Assembly: GCF_014251635.1 (NCBI RefSeq)
Contig: NZ_CP059194.1
Coordinates: forward strand, 434,001-498,000
DNA from: Blattabacterium cuenoti
GTDB taxonomy: Bacteria; Bacteroidota; Bacteroidia; Flavobacteriales; Blattabacteriaceae
Reading direction: 5' to 3'
DNA: 64,000 nucleotides
The position numbers and the translations under genes are program-made. This document shows positions 18,004 through 27,182 of this stretch, piece after piece. The notes under the pieces were generated by a model, which was not told where the DNA came from, did no database searches, and saw nothing but the letters and a program-made list of their open reading frames with translations. Position 1 is the stretch's first letter, and every line of letters starts with the position of its first letter.

Positions 18004-18444
18004 TTATTTTTTGAGAATTATTATAACATTAGTTAGTTTACAAAAACTAATAATATTTTTTTTTTCATCGTAAACATGAACTTGAATAAAATGTAAAGTA
18101 TTTCCTTTATGAAAAATTTGGGCTTTAGCAAATAAAATTCCTTTTTTTATGGATCTAACATGATTTGCAGAAATCTCAATACCAAAAACATTAAAATTAT
18201 CTTTTTTTTCATTTTTAATATTTATAAAAGAAATAGAACTTCCAACACTTTCCGCTAAAATCATAGTAGCTCCTCCATGTAGATAACCAAAAGGTTGAAA
18301 AATATCATGATTTATAGGCATTTTTGCTATTAGTGTATCTAATTTAGGAGATAAAGAAATAAATTGAATTTGCATTTTGTTTATTAATGTATTTTTTTGT
18401 AAATCATTTAATTCATTTAATAATTTTTGAATTTTTTTTCTCAT
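18004..18444 (-). CDS. menI: Hotdog-fold acyl-CoA thioesterase, probable MenI (DHNA-CoA hydrolase)
   Basis: 146 residues from the ATG at 18444; the frame is open to an ATG at 18492, but that adds a greasy stretch not seen in the family. The motif FQPFGYLHGGATMILAESVGS is the hotdog active site of the PaaI/YdiI group, with the glutamate in AES. It is directly upstream of menF (2-base gap), which supports hydrolysis of 1,4-dihydroxy-2-naphthoyl-CoA in menaquinone synthesis. The family alone would allow other aromatic or acyl-CoA substrates. Confidence 0.78.
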   Translation of the reverse strand: MRKKIQKLLNELNDLQKNTLINKMQIQFISLSPKLDTLIAKMPINHDIFQPFGYLHGGATMILAESVGSSISFINIKNEKKDNFNVFGIEISANHVRSIKKGILFAKAQIFHKGNTLHFIQVHVYDEKKNIISFCKLTNVIIILKK

Positions 18445-18524
18445 AACATACATAATAATAAAAAAATGAATGAAAAAAAATTTATTATGCAACTAATTTA
18501 CATTATATTATTTTTTCAAAAAAT

Positions 18525-18532
18525 CAAATCTA
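18525..18532 (-). promoter_or_regulatory. Putative -7 element (TAGATTTG) for menI-menF
   Basis: Fits TAnnTTTG, 32 bases before the first in-frame ATG at 18492 and 80 before the preferred one. No TTTG at -33 is visible, since the idi gene starts there. Confidence 0.38.
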
Positions 18533-18549
18533 AAAATTAGTAAATAAAT

Positions 18550-19119
18550 ATGAAAAGAAAAAAACGATATGATAAAGATCTTATTCCTTTGATAGGAATA
18601 AAAAATAAGATTGTAGGATTTGAGGAAAAAGAAAAAATTCATATGGAAGGATTACTACATAGCGCGGTTTCTGTTTTTATTTTTAATCCAAAAAACGATT
18701 TAATGTTGCAAAAAAGATCTTCAAAAAAATATCATTCTTCTTTACTTTGGACTAATACTTGTTGCAGTCATCCTAAAAAAAATGAGTCTGTTTTAAAAGC
18801 TGCACATCGTTGTTTAATAGAAGAAATGGGTTTTGATTGTTTTCTAGAACAAAGATTTAGTTTTACTTACCATGAATTTTTAAGTAATGGTTTAATAGAA
18901 AATGAATTAGATCATGTTTTTATAGGATATTATGAAAAATCTCCAATTATAAATTTTAAAGAAGTGGATAATTGGAAATGGATTTCATTAAATGAATTAA
19001 TTGAAAACATTCATATTTATCCAGATTCTTATACCATATGGTTAAAAATTATTGTTAAAAATTATTTAAATAAATTAAAATGTTATGATAGCTACTATAA
19101 GTCGAAAAGGGTATTTTAG
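18550..19119 (+). CDS. idi: Isopentenyl-diphosphate delta-isomerase, type I
   Basis: 189 residues, Nudix fold. The catalytic Cys is in TNTCCSHP (Cys72 by alignment with E. coli Cys67) and the catalytic/metal Glu in IENELDHVF (Glu119). HMEGLLHSAVSVFIF supplies the metal histidines. It interconverts IPP and DMAPP, which are needed for menaquinone side chains, undecaprenyl phosphate and the MiaA substrate. The ORF overlaps queD by 35 bases, so the tail SYYKSKRVF may be a read-on past the original end. Confidence 0.93.
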   Translation: MKRKKRYDKDLIPLIGIKNKIVGFEEKEKIHMEGLLHSAVSVFIFNPKNDLMLQKRSSKKYHSSLLWTNTCCSHPKKNESVLKAAHRCLIEEMGFDCFLEQRFSFTYHEFLSNGLIENELDHVFIGYYEKSPIINFKEVDNWKWISLNELIENIHIYPDSYTIWLKIIVKNYLNKLKCYDSYYKSKRVF

Positions 19120-19498
19120 TGCAGCTCATAGACTTTACAACAGTCATTGGACTTATCAAAAAAATATTGAAATTTTTGGAAAATGTGCACATTTAAACTA
19201 TCACGGACATAATTACGAATATATTGTAAGTATTACAGGAGAGATAGATTCTGAAACAGGTTTTGTCTTCAATTTACAGAAATTAAAACATATTCTTTAT
19301 GATGAAATAGAAATACTTTTTGATCATAAAAATATTAATTTAGATATTAAAGAATTTACATCAATCAATCCTACTATAGAGAATATTGTCATTTTCATGT
19401 GGAATCAAATAAATAAAAAAATATCTACTAACTTAAATTTAAAAGTAACTTTGTACGAAACGAAAAATAATTTTGTTGAATATGATGGAAAATTTTAA
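19085..19498 (+). CDS. queD: 6-carboxy-tetrahydropterin synthase / 6-pyruvoyl-tetrahydropterin synthase family
   Basis: 137 residues. Zinc histidines are His15 (FSAAHRL), His40 and His42 (NYHGHNY), and the catalytic Cys34 is in GKCAHLN. This T-fold family acts on dihydroneopterin triphosphate, either toward queuosine (QueD) or, in some bacteria, toward pterins. Which one cannot be told here because no other queuosine gene is in the window. The start lies inside idi and the end overlaps gcvT. Confidence 0.85.
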   Translation: MIATISRKGYFSAAHRLYNSHWTYQKNIEIFGKCAHLNYHGHNYEYIVSITGEIDSETGFVFNLQKLKHILYDEIEILFDHKNINLDIKEFTSINPTIENIVIFMWNQINKKISTNLNLKVTLYETKNNFVEYDGKF

Positions 19499-20603
19499 AA
19501 ATATTATTAGAAAGACAATTTTATATGAGAATCACGTTCGTTTAGGAGCTAAAATAATTAATTATTCTGGATTTTACATGCCTCTTCAATATAGTTCTTC
19601 TTTAACGGAACATATGTATGTAAGAAATCATGCTGGAATTTTTGATGTAAGTCATATGGGAAAATTTATTTTAAAAGGGAAACATTCTGTAGATCTCATT
19701 CAATATTTGACCACAAATGACCTATCTAAAATAAAAATTGGACAAGCTCAATATACTTGCTTAATTAATGATAAAGGAGGGATTATAGACGATTTAGTTA
19801 TTTATAAAATATCGGAAAAAAAATTTTTACTTATAGTTAATGCGGTTAATATTGAAAAAAATAAAAAATGGATAAATGATCATATAAAAAAATATGAATA
19901 TTTCGATACAAAATTAATAGATACTTCTCTAGAATATTCTCTTTTAGCTATTCAAGGGCCATTGTCTTTATATTATACACAAAAATTAACGAATATTCCA
20001 TTAAATAAAATTTCTTTTTATCATTTTGAAATAGGAGAATTTTCAGGAGTAAAAGATGTATTAATTTCTCGTACAGGATATACAGGATCTAAAGGAATAG
20101 AAATTTATGTTTCTAATAAAAATGCAGAAAAAATATGGAATGATATTTTAGAAGTCAATAAAGATAAAATAATTCCTTGTGGAATCGCAAGTAGAAATTC
20201 ATTAAGATTAGAAATGGGATATCGTTTATATGGACAAGATATTTCCGAAGAAATAACTCCTATAGAAGCTAATTTATCTTGGGTGATTAAATTTGAAAAG
20301 GAATTTATAGCAAAAAAAATATTACAAAAACAAAAAAAAGAAGGAAATTATAAAAGGTTTATATCCTTTCTTGTAGAGGAAAAAAATAAAATTCCAAGAC
20401 AAGGACATTTATTAATAGATGAAAAAGATACAACTATTGGTTATGTAACTTCCGGTGTTTACTCTCCAGTTCTAAAAAAAAGTATTGGATTAGGATATTT
20501 TTTAATAAATCATAAAAAAATAAATTCTGCATTTCTTTTTATAAGAAAGAAAAAAGTCCCTATTAAAACGGTTAAGCTCCCTTTTATAAGAACAAAAAGC
20601 TAA
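19482..20603 (+). CDS. gcvT: Aminomethyltransferase, glycine cleavage T protein
   Basis: About 373 residues from ATG 19482; a second ATG follows at 19485 and TTG codons lie at 19473-19478. Segments such as ENHVRLGAKIINYSGFYMPLQYSS, GIFDVSHMGKF, QYTCLINDKGGIIDDLVIYK and SRTGYTGSKGIEIY are the GcvT folate and catalytic regions. It transfers the methylene group from aminomethyl-lipoyl H protein to tetrahydrofolate, supplying one-carbon units. Overlaps the queD end. Confidence 0.95.
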   Translation: MMENFKNIIRKTILYENHVRLGAKIINYSGFYMPLQYSSSLTEHMYVRNHAGIFDVSHMGKFILKGKHSVDLIQYLTTNDLSKIKIGQAQYTCLINDKGGIIDDLVIYKISEKKFLLIVNAVNIEKNKKWINDHIKKYEYFDTKLIDTSLEYSLLAIQGPLSLYYTQKLTNIPLNKISFYHFEIGEFSGVKDVLISRTGYTGSKGIEIYVSNKNAEKIWNDILEVNKDKIIPCGIASRNSLRLEMGYRLYGQDISEEITPIEANLSWVIKFEKEFIAKKILQKQKKEGNYKRFISFLVEEKNKIPRQGHLLIDEKDTTIGYVTSGVYSPVLKKSIGLGYFLINHKKINSAFLFIRKKKVPIKTVKLPFIRTKS

Positions 20604-20623
20604 ATCTTCGAAAGAAAAATAAA

Positions 20624-21996
20624 ATGGGAATTTTATCAAAAAAAAAAACATAATATATTTAAAACATATTAAAAAAAATTTTTTGCTAGCTGTTCCTGTG
20701 TTTTTGACTCAATTAGGTGTAATATGTGTAGGGTTATCTGATAATGTAATGATAGGTTTTTTAGGGAAAAAAGCTTTGGCTTCAGTTTCATTAGCTAATG
20801 CGGTTTTTTTTATTATGATTATTTTTGGATTTGGAATATCTACAGCTATTTCTTCTTTAATCGCATCCATAGATGCAAAACAAGAATATAAAAAGGGAGC
20901 GATTATTTTCCATCATGGATTAGTTATAAATTTCTTTTTATCTGTATTTATGTATGCATTAATACATGTATTCTGTTATATTTTTCCTTATTTAGGTCAG
21001 CCTAAAGAAATATTAAATGAAACCATGTATTTTTTGAAAATAATATCAATTTCTTTTATCCCTTGGATGATATTCGAAGTTTTTAGAAAATTTTCAGAAG
21101 GGTTATCTTTAGTCTTTCCTAGTTTCATTATAACTTGGATATCTGCCTTTATTAACATAACATTAAATTATATATTTCTTCACGGAATATGTGGTATTCC
21201 AAAATTAGGTATTGTTGGGGTAGCTTATGCTACTTTAATATCCCGCACTACTATGCTTATAGGTATTTTTATTTTATTATATAAATATAAAAAGGTACAT
21301 AATTATTATAGTCAATTAAAATATTTTTTTATAAATAAAAAATATATTATAAAAATATTGAAAATAGGAGTTCCTTCTGGATTACATATGTTATTTGAAA
21401 TGAGTGCTTTTGCCATTTCTTCTTTTATATCAGGAAGATGTGGAATTAAAGTTTTAGCTGCTCATCAAATAGTTATTAGTTTAGTATCTTCTACTTTTCT
21501 TCTTAGCACAGGTTTTTCTGTAGCTGCTACAATTAGAATAGGAAACCAATTTGCTCTAAAAAATTATTTAGAGTTAATAAGGATTGGGAGATCCATTTTT
21601 TTTATGGGGATTATTTTTATGTTAATTTGTAGTTTTTCCTTCTTTTTATTGCGAAGTTATATCCCTTATATATATATAAAAAATGATCTTGAAGTAATTC
21701 AAATTGCTGAAAAAATGATTGTTGTTGCTAGTTTTTTTCAATTATCTGATGGATTACAAGGAATGATCCTAGGGGCATTAAGAGGGATGCAAGACGTTCA
21801 TATCCCCATGTGGATTAGTTTTTTTTCTTATTGTATCATTGCTATACCTACAGCATGGTTTTTATCTATTAAAATGGGAGGAATAGGAGTATGGATCGGA
21901 TTAGGATTTGGATTAACTATATCAGCTATATTACTTTTTATAAGATATCAAATAATAACTAAAGAACTTATAAAAAAAAATGCAATAAACCTTTAA
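20624..21996 (+). CDS. MATE-family efflux transporter, start frame-shifted at an A11 tract
   Basis: The long open frame (from TTG 20683) begins inside the first membrane helix. The only plausible start is ATG 20624 (MGILSKKK), whose frame stops at TAA a few bases after an A11 tract (20638-20648). Inserting one A gives MGILSKKKNIIYLKHIKKN joined to FLLAVPVFLTQLG, the normal MATE N-terminus. The rest has 12 hydrophobic segments and MATE features (LSDNVMIGFLG, GLQGMILGALRGMQD, IPTAW). It exports cationic compounds with Na+ or H+. Full length would be about 457 residues. Use of TTG 20683 is the alternative. Confidence 0.78.
20638..20648 (+). other. A11 slippery tract, frameshift point of the MATE gene
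   Basis: Eleven A followed by C. The ATG frame ends in TAA immediately afterwards; one extra A puts it in frame with the transporter. Confidence 0.8.
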
Positions 21997-22037
21997 TATT
22001 CAAATATAATATTTATTATAGTTCGTATTTAAATATC

Positions 22038-22045
22038 TATATTTG
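22038..22045 (+). promoter_or_regulatory. Putative -7 element (TATATTTG) for the DEAD-box gene
   Basis: Fits TAnnTTTG, about 50 bases before the ATG at 22096. A short inverted repeat (TGTTG / CAACA) overlaps its end. No -33 TTTG seen. Confidence 0.36.
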
Positions 22046-22095
22046 TTGTGCAACATATGAAAAAAATTTCAATTTTACCATTTTTGTTATAAAAT

Positions 22096-23748
22096 ATGAA
22101 AACATTTCAAGAATACAATTTTTTTAACGATAATATAATTAAAGCTATAGAAGATATAGGGTTTAAATATCCAACTCCGATACAAGAGAAAGTGATCCCT
22201 TTTTTATTATCTTCAAAAAAAGATATTATAGCATTGGCCCAAACCGGAACAGGGAAAACAGCCGCTTTTGGACTTCCAATCATTCAAAAAATAAATTTTA
22301 AATCTACTTTTCCTCAAGCTTTAATTTTATGTCCTACAAGAGAATTGTGTATACAAATCACACGTGATCTTTGTACATTTTCAAAATTTTCATTATTTAT
22401 AAAAATAGTTTCTTTGTATGGAGGAGCTAATATCAATTCTCAAATAAAATCTTTAAAAAATAAAACTCATATTATAGTAGGAACTCCGGGAAGAATTATA
22501 GATCTAATCAAGAGAAAAAAATTATACTTTAGTGAAATTCAATATTTAGTACTTGATGAAGCAGATGAAATGCTAAATATGGGATTTAAAGATGAATTAG
22601 ATTATATAATAGAAAAATTACCAAATAAAAGACAAAGTCTTTTATTTTCGGCAACAATGTCTAAATATATAAACGTAATAGCTCATAAATATTTAATAGA
22701 TCCTATAGAAATTGTCACAGGAAAAAAGAATATAGTTTCTGATGACGTTAAACACGTTTACTATATGATAGAAAGTTTGAATAAAAAATATTTAGCTTTG
22801 AAAAGAATTGTGGATATAAATCCTGATATTTATGGTATTATATTTTGTAGCACTAAAAAAGAAACTAAAGAAATAGCCGAATTTTTAATCAAAGATGGTT
22901 ATAATGCTGATGCTTTATATGGAGATCTTTCACAAACACAACGTGAATCTGTTATGAATAGATTTAGAAACAAAAATTTACAATTTCTTGTAGCAACAGA
23001 TGTTGCCGCTCGTGGATTAGATGTTCATAATATCACTCATGTTATAAATTATAATCTTCCAAAAGAAAGTGAAATTTATGTCCATAGAAGTGGACGTACT
23101 GGAAGGGCTGGAAATACAGGAATTTCTGTTTGTATTATTCAAACTAAAGAAATCAGAAATTTAAAAGAATTTGAAAAAAAAATTGGAAAAAGTTTTGACC
23201 GTTTTATGGTTCCTACTGGAGAAGAAATATGCGAAAAACAACTATTCTGTTTTATAGAAAAAGTAAAAAAAGCAGTTGTAGATGAAAAATTAATGAAAAA
23301 ATTTATTCCTGAAATACAAAAAAATTTAGAATTATTTGATAAAAAAGAATTGATAAAACGTTTTTCCTGGATTAAATTTAATCATTTTATAAATTATTAT
23401 AAAAACTCTAAAGATTTAAATCCGGTATCTTACTCTTATAAGTATAAGAATAACTATAATTACTTGTTTAATAAAAAAAGAACTTTTTCGAAAACAAAAA
23501 AATTAAAAAAAGAATCTTTTTCTAAACTTTTTTTAAATATAGGATTTAAAGATAATTTAACAAAATTAGGATTGATAAATTTAATTAACCAAGCAGTTAA
23601 TAATTCACATATTAATATTGGTAATATAGAAATATTATCAAATTTTTCATTATTTGAAGTAGAAAAGCGTTATAGAAATAAAATATTAATAGGAATGAGT
23701 AGAATAAATCATCTAGGAAGACCACTTTCAATAGAAATTAAAAACTAA
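22096..23748 (+). CDS. deaD: DEAD-box RNA helicase with DbpA-type C-terminal domain
   Basis: 550 residues. Motifs in order: Q motif, AQTGTGKT (I), PTRELC (Ia), GTPGR (Ib), DEADEM (II), SAT (III), RGLDV (V), HRSGRTGR (VI). The C-terminal 75 residues ([23 protein letters not shown] to PLSIEIKN) look like the RRM-like DbpA/CsdA RNA-binding domain. It unwinds structured RNA in ribosome assembly or cold response. The linker between about 430 and 475 is lysine-rich and degenerate. It is followed 14 bases later by aroC. Confidence 0.93.
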   Translation: MKTFQEYNFFNDNIIKAIEDIGFKYPTPIQEKVIPFLLSSKKDIIALAQTGTGKTAAFGLPIIQKINFKSTFPQALILCPTRELCIQITRDLCTFSKFSLFIKIVSLYGGANINSQIKSLKNKTHIIVGTPGRIIDLIKRKKLYFSEIQYLVLDEADEMLNMGFKDELDYIIEKLPNKRQSLLFSATMSKYINVIAHKYLIDPIEIVTGKKNIVSDDVKHVYYMIESLNKKYLALKRIVDINPDIYGIIFCSTKKETKEIAEFLIKDGYNADALYGDLSQTQRESVMNRFRNKNLQFLVATDVAARGLDVHNITHVINYNLPKESEIYVHRSGRTGRAGNTGISVCIIQTKEIRNLKEFEKKIGKSFDRFMVPTGEEICEKQLFCFIEKVKKAVVDEKLMKKFIPEIQKNLELFDKKELIKRFSWIKFNHFINYYKNSKDLNPVSYSYKYKNNYNYLFNKKRTFSKTKKLKKESFSKLFLNIGFKDNLTKLGLINLINQAVNNSHINIGNIEILSNFSLFEVEKRYRNKILIGMSRINHLGRPLSIEIKN

Positions 23749-23762
23749 AACTTTTTTTCGTT

Positions 23763-24848
23763 ATGGCAGGGAATATTTTTGGAAATTTATTTAGAGTTAG
23801 TACTTTTGGAGAAAGCCATGGAACAGCATTAGGTGGAATTATTGATGGATGTCCATCAGGAATAGAATTAAATTTGAAGGAAATTCAATATGAATTAAAT
23901 AGAAGGAAACCTGGACAATCTTCTATAGTTTCTCAAAGAAATGAGCCCGATAAAGTTAACTTTTTATCTGGAATTTTTGAGAACAAAACCACCGGAACTC
24001 CTATTGGTTTTATTATTTATAACAAAGATCATAAATCGGATGATTATAATCATATTAAAGAAGTTTATCGTCCATCACATTCAGATTTAACATATGAAAA
24101 AAAATATGGAATAAGAGATTACAGAGGAGGAGGACGTTCTTCTGCAAGAGAAACTACATGTAGAGTAGTAGCTGGTGCTATTGCTAAACAATTAATAAAA
24201 GATATTAAGATCACATCTTATGTTTCTTCTGTGGGGGATATATCTATAAATAAATCTTATCAAGAATTAGATTTATCAAGGAAATCAATAGAAAATAATC
24301 CCATAAGATGCCCTGATCCAGATACTGCGGAAAAAATGATATATGAAATTAAAAAAATAAAAAATAAAGGAGATACAATAGGAGGTATCATTACTTGTGT
24401 AATAAAAAATATTCCAATAGGAATTGGAGAACCTGTTTTTGATAAATTACATGCTGAGCTAGGAAAAGCTATGCTTTCAATTAATGCGGTTAAAGGATTT
24501 GAATACGGAAGTGGATTTAGTGGAACTAAACTAACTGGTTCTCAACATAATGATTTATTTAAAAAAGATGGAACAACTAAAACAAATTTATCCGGAGGAA
24601 TACAAGGAGGGATTTCGAATGGAATGGATATTTATTTTAGAATAGCGTTAAAACCTATTGCTACAATAATGCAAAAACAAAAAACTATAGATAAACATGG
24701 AAATTTTATCCTTATGGAAGGAAAAGGAAGACATGATCCCTGTGTTTTACCTCGTGCTATACCTATTGTAGAATCTATGAGCGCTTTAGTTTTAGCCGAT
24801 TATTGGATGTATAGTAAATTATCTAAACATTCTTCAATCACAAATTGA
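23763..24848 (+). CDS. aroC: Chorismate synthase
   Basis: 361 residues with [22 protein letters not shown] and [10 protein letters not shown] signatures for FMN and EPSP binding. It makes chorismate for aromatic amino acids, folate and menaquinone (MenF at 16956 uses it). The stop TGA overlaps the TTG start of miaA as TTGA. Confidence 0.97.
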   Translation: MAGNIFGNLFRVSTFGESHGTALGGIIDGCPSGIELNLKEIQYELNRRKPGQSSIVSQRNEPDKVNFLSGIFENKTTGTPIGFIIYNKDHKSDDYNHIKEVYRPSHSDLTYEKKYGIRDYRGGGRSSARETTCRVVAGAIAKQLIKDIKITSYVSSVGDISINKSYQELDLSRKSIENNPIRCPDPDTAEKMIYEIKKIKNKGDTIGGIITCVIKNIPIGIGEPVFDKLHAELGKAMLSINAVKGFEYGSGFSGTKLTGSQHNDLFKKDGTTKTNLSGGIQGGISNGMDIYFRIALKPIATIMQKQKTIDKHGNFILMEGKGRHDPCVLPRAIPIVESMSALVLADYWMYSKLSKHSSITN

Positions 24849-25780
24849 ATCAAAAATTTCTCATTTCTATTTTAGGTCCTACTTGTGTAGGGAAAACTTT
24901 TCTTTCCTTATTTTTAGCTGAAAAACTAAAAACTGAAATTTTATCTTGTGATTCTAGACAATTTTATAAGGAACTAAAAATAGGAACCTCTACCCCGACC
25001 CCAGAAGAGTTATCTCGTATTTCTCATCATTTTATCGGACATTTAAGTATTCATCATATTTACAATGCTAAATTATTTGAAATAGATTTTTTAAGAAAAA
25101 TTGATGAATTATTCACTAAACATACTATATTGATTATGGTAGGAGGATCTAGTTTATATGAAAAAGCAGCAACAGAAGGATTATCTGAATTTCCTGAAAT
25201 TCGTCTTGATATCAGAAATCATTTAATTTATTATTTTCAAAAAAAAGGAATTTCTTTTTTACAAAAGGAATTTATAAAATTCAAAAAATCAGGTGAATCA
25301 ATAGATATTAATAATCCCAGACGATTGATTCGATATTTAGAAATCGTTCAATCTACAGGAAAAAGCCCTTCTTTTTTTTACAAAAAAAAAAAGAAAAGAG
25401 ATTTTTTAATTTTAAAAATAGGATTAAAAATGCCAAGATATGAAATCTATTCTAGAATAAATAATAGAGTAAATGATATGATGAAAATAGGTTTATTAGA
25501 TGAAGCGAAGCTCTATTATCATTATAGAAATTTAAATAGTTTGCAAACAATAGGATATAAAGAGATATTTGAATTTTTTTATAAAGGAAAAAAAGATTTG
25601 AATAATAGTATAGAAAAAATAAAAATAAACACTAGAAAATACGCAAAAAGACAATTAACATGGTACAAAAAAGACACCTCAATCATATGGTTTGATCCAA
25701 AAGAAAAAGAAAAGATATTAAATTTTATATTAAGAATAGTGGGCAATACTGGATTCGAACCAGTGACCCCCTGCTTGTAA
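24845..25780 (+). CDS. miaA: tRNA dimethylallyltransferase
   Basis: About 311 codons from the TTG at 24845, which overlaps the aroC stop. P-loop GPTCVGKT (11-18), then DSRQFY and [10 protein letters not shown], and [13 protein letters not shown] [13 protein letters not shown] near the end are MiaA features. It adds dimethylallyl to A37 of tRNAs; MiaB at 4312 then adds methylthio. The natural protein should end near NFILR, but no stop occurs and the frame runs on through 41 bases of the opposite-strand tRNA-Val, adding [14 protein letters not shown]. An in-frame A11 tract lies at 25382-25392. Confidence 0.92.
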   Translation: MNQKFLISILGPTCVGKTFLSLFLAEKLKTEILSCDSRQFYKELKIGTSTPTPEELSRISHHFIGHLSIHHIYNAKLFEIDFLRKIDELFTKHTILIMVGGSSLYEKAATEGLSEFPEIRLDIRNHLIYYFQKKGISFLQKEFIKFKKSGESIDINNPRRLIRYLEIVQSTGKSPSFFYKKKKKRDFLILKIGLKMPRYEIYSRINNRVNDMMKIGLLDEAKLYYHYRNLNSLQTIGYKEIFEFFYKGKKDLNNSIEKIKINTRKYAKRQLTWYKKDTSIIWFDPKEKEKILNFILRIVGNTGFEPVTPCL

Positions 25781-25815
25781 AACAGATGCTCTAAACCAAA
25801 CTGAGCTAATTGCCC
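25740..25815 (-). tRNA. tRNA-Val (TAC)
   Basis: Cloverleaf on the minus strand: acceptor GGGCAAT/ATTGCCC with discriminator A, D stem GCTC/GAGC, anticodon loop TTTACAA (TAC), T arm ACTGG-TTCGAAT-CCAGT. The anticodon stem has two G-U pairs. CCA is not encoded. It lies 22 bases downstream of folC on the same strand, so it may be cut from that transcript, and its 3' part overlaps the convergent end of miaA. Confidence 0.95.
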
Positions 25816-25837
25816 CTATTTTTTTTATATTATTTAA

Positions 25838-27157
25838 TCAAATGTAAGAAAAAAAACTCTTATAATATAACAAGACCTCAGATACAACAAATGTACTTCC
25901 ACTTATTAAAATCAAATCATTTTTATTTGCTTTCTTTTTAGCAGATAAAAAAGCCTTTTTCACAGAAGGGAAAAAATTTATTTTATCACGATTCTTAAAT
26001 AATTTATCAACTAATATTGTTAAATCATGAATAGAATATTTTCTATCTATATTAGGTTGACAAAAATAATAAAAAGATTCAATGGAAAAATATTTTAATA
26101 ACTGGTCTACTTTTTTTTCTTTTACAAAACCTAAAACTAGGTGTAATCTTTCATATGATTCTTTTTTTAATTGTTCACAAATCATATATATCCCTTCTTC
26201 ATTATGAGCTATATCACAAATGATTTTTGGATTTTTTTGTTGCAGGATGTGCCATCGACCTTTGAAATTAGTATTTTTTATCACATTTTTTAATCCTTTT
26301 TTTATTGATTGATTAGATACTGTGATATTTTTTCTATAATGTAAAATACTTATTATTTTTAATACTACACTTCGATTTAAATTCTGATAATCTGCTTTAA
26401 AAGGCATTTTATATTTAGAATCCTTTCTATTTTTTATAGAAAAATAAATTGGAGCATTTTTTTTGAAAGCTTCTTGAAGAAAAAAAAATCGGACATCTTT
26501 CGATATTTTTCTTCCTATTCCTATTATCACTGATACATTTTTTTTTATAATTCCAGCTTTTTCCGAAGCGATTTGTAATAGATGATTTCCAAGAGTTTCT
26601 GTATGATCTATGCTAATATTTGTAATAACAGATATTTCCGGATTTATCAAATTGGTAGAATCAAATCGTCCTCCCATCCCTACTTCTATAATTGCTATAT
26701 TTACTTTTTTTTCTTTAAAATATTGAAAAGCTAAAGCTGTATTCATTTCAAAAAATGAAATATTTTCTTTTTCTATAAATTTTTTATTTTTATTTATAAA
26801 ATCTACAATAAAATCTTCTTCAATCAAAATGCCATTACAGGTTATTCTTTCTCTAAAATCTATTAAATGAGGTGAAGTGAACAATCCTATTCTATATTTT
26901 TCTTCTTGTAAAATAGAAGATAACATATGTACTGTAGATCCTTTTCCATTTGTTCCACCTACATGTATACTTTTAAAAAAATCTTGAGGATTTCCTAAAT
27001 AAGAACAAAAATTTTGTATTCTTTGTAACCCTGGATTATATGATCTCAATCCTGTTTTTTGATAGATTGGAAGACGTTTAAAAATCCATTGAACTGTTTC
27101 TCTATAATTCAAGTTCCAACTATTAAAAATAACATAGCAAAAATATATTTTTTTCAA
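25838..27157 (-). CDS. folC: Folylpolyglutamate synthase / dihydrofolate synthase
   Basis: 439 residues. GGTNGKGST is the ATP loop, and SPHLIDFRERI, EVGMGGRFDSTN and NISIDHTETLG are Mur-ligase-like family segments. It adds glutamate to dihydropteroate and folates. The first 15 residues (MKKIYFCYVIFNSWN) are unlike the family; a TTG at 27112 would give the standard start LNYRETVQWIFKRLP. Only 25 bases separate its first ATG from the divergent glnS start. Confidence 0.92.
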   Translation of the reverse strand: MKKIYFCYVIFNSWNLNYRETVQWIFKRLPIYQKTGLRSYNPGLQRIQNFCSYLGNPQDFFKSIHVGGTNGKGSTVHMLSSILQEEKYRIGLFTSPHLIDFRERITCNGILIEEDFIVDFINKNKKFIEKENISFFEMNTALAFQYFKEKKVNIAIIEVGMGGRFDSTNLINPEISVITNISIDHTETLGNHLLQIASEKAGIIKKNVSVIIGIGRKISKDVRFFFLQEAFKKNAPIYFSIKNRKDSKYKMPFKADYQNLNRSVVLKIISILHYRKNITVSNQSIKKGLKNVIKNTNFKGRWHILQQKNPKIICDIAHNEEGIYMICEQLKKESYERLHLVLGFVKEKKVDQLLKYFSIESFYYFCQPNIDRKYSIHDLTILVDKLFKNRDKINFFPSVKKAFLSAKKKANKNDLILISGSTFVVSEVLLYYKSFFSYI

Positions 27158-27182
27158 AAAATTAATTATATTCGTAGTAAAA

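Noticed and set aside
18445..18492. Longer MenI start at 18492
   Set aside because: The added residues are a hydrophobic run not present in the family and unlikely in a soluble enzyme; kept only as an alternative.
22058..22076. 19-base stretch shared with the groES upstream region (7731-7749)
   Set aside because: It is mostly an A run and a T run around TTTCA, low complexity, and is not followed by a -24/-12 element.
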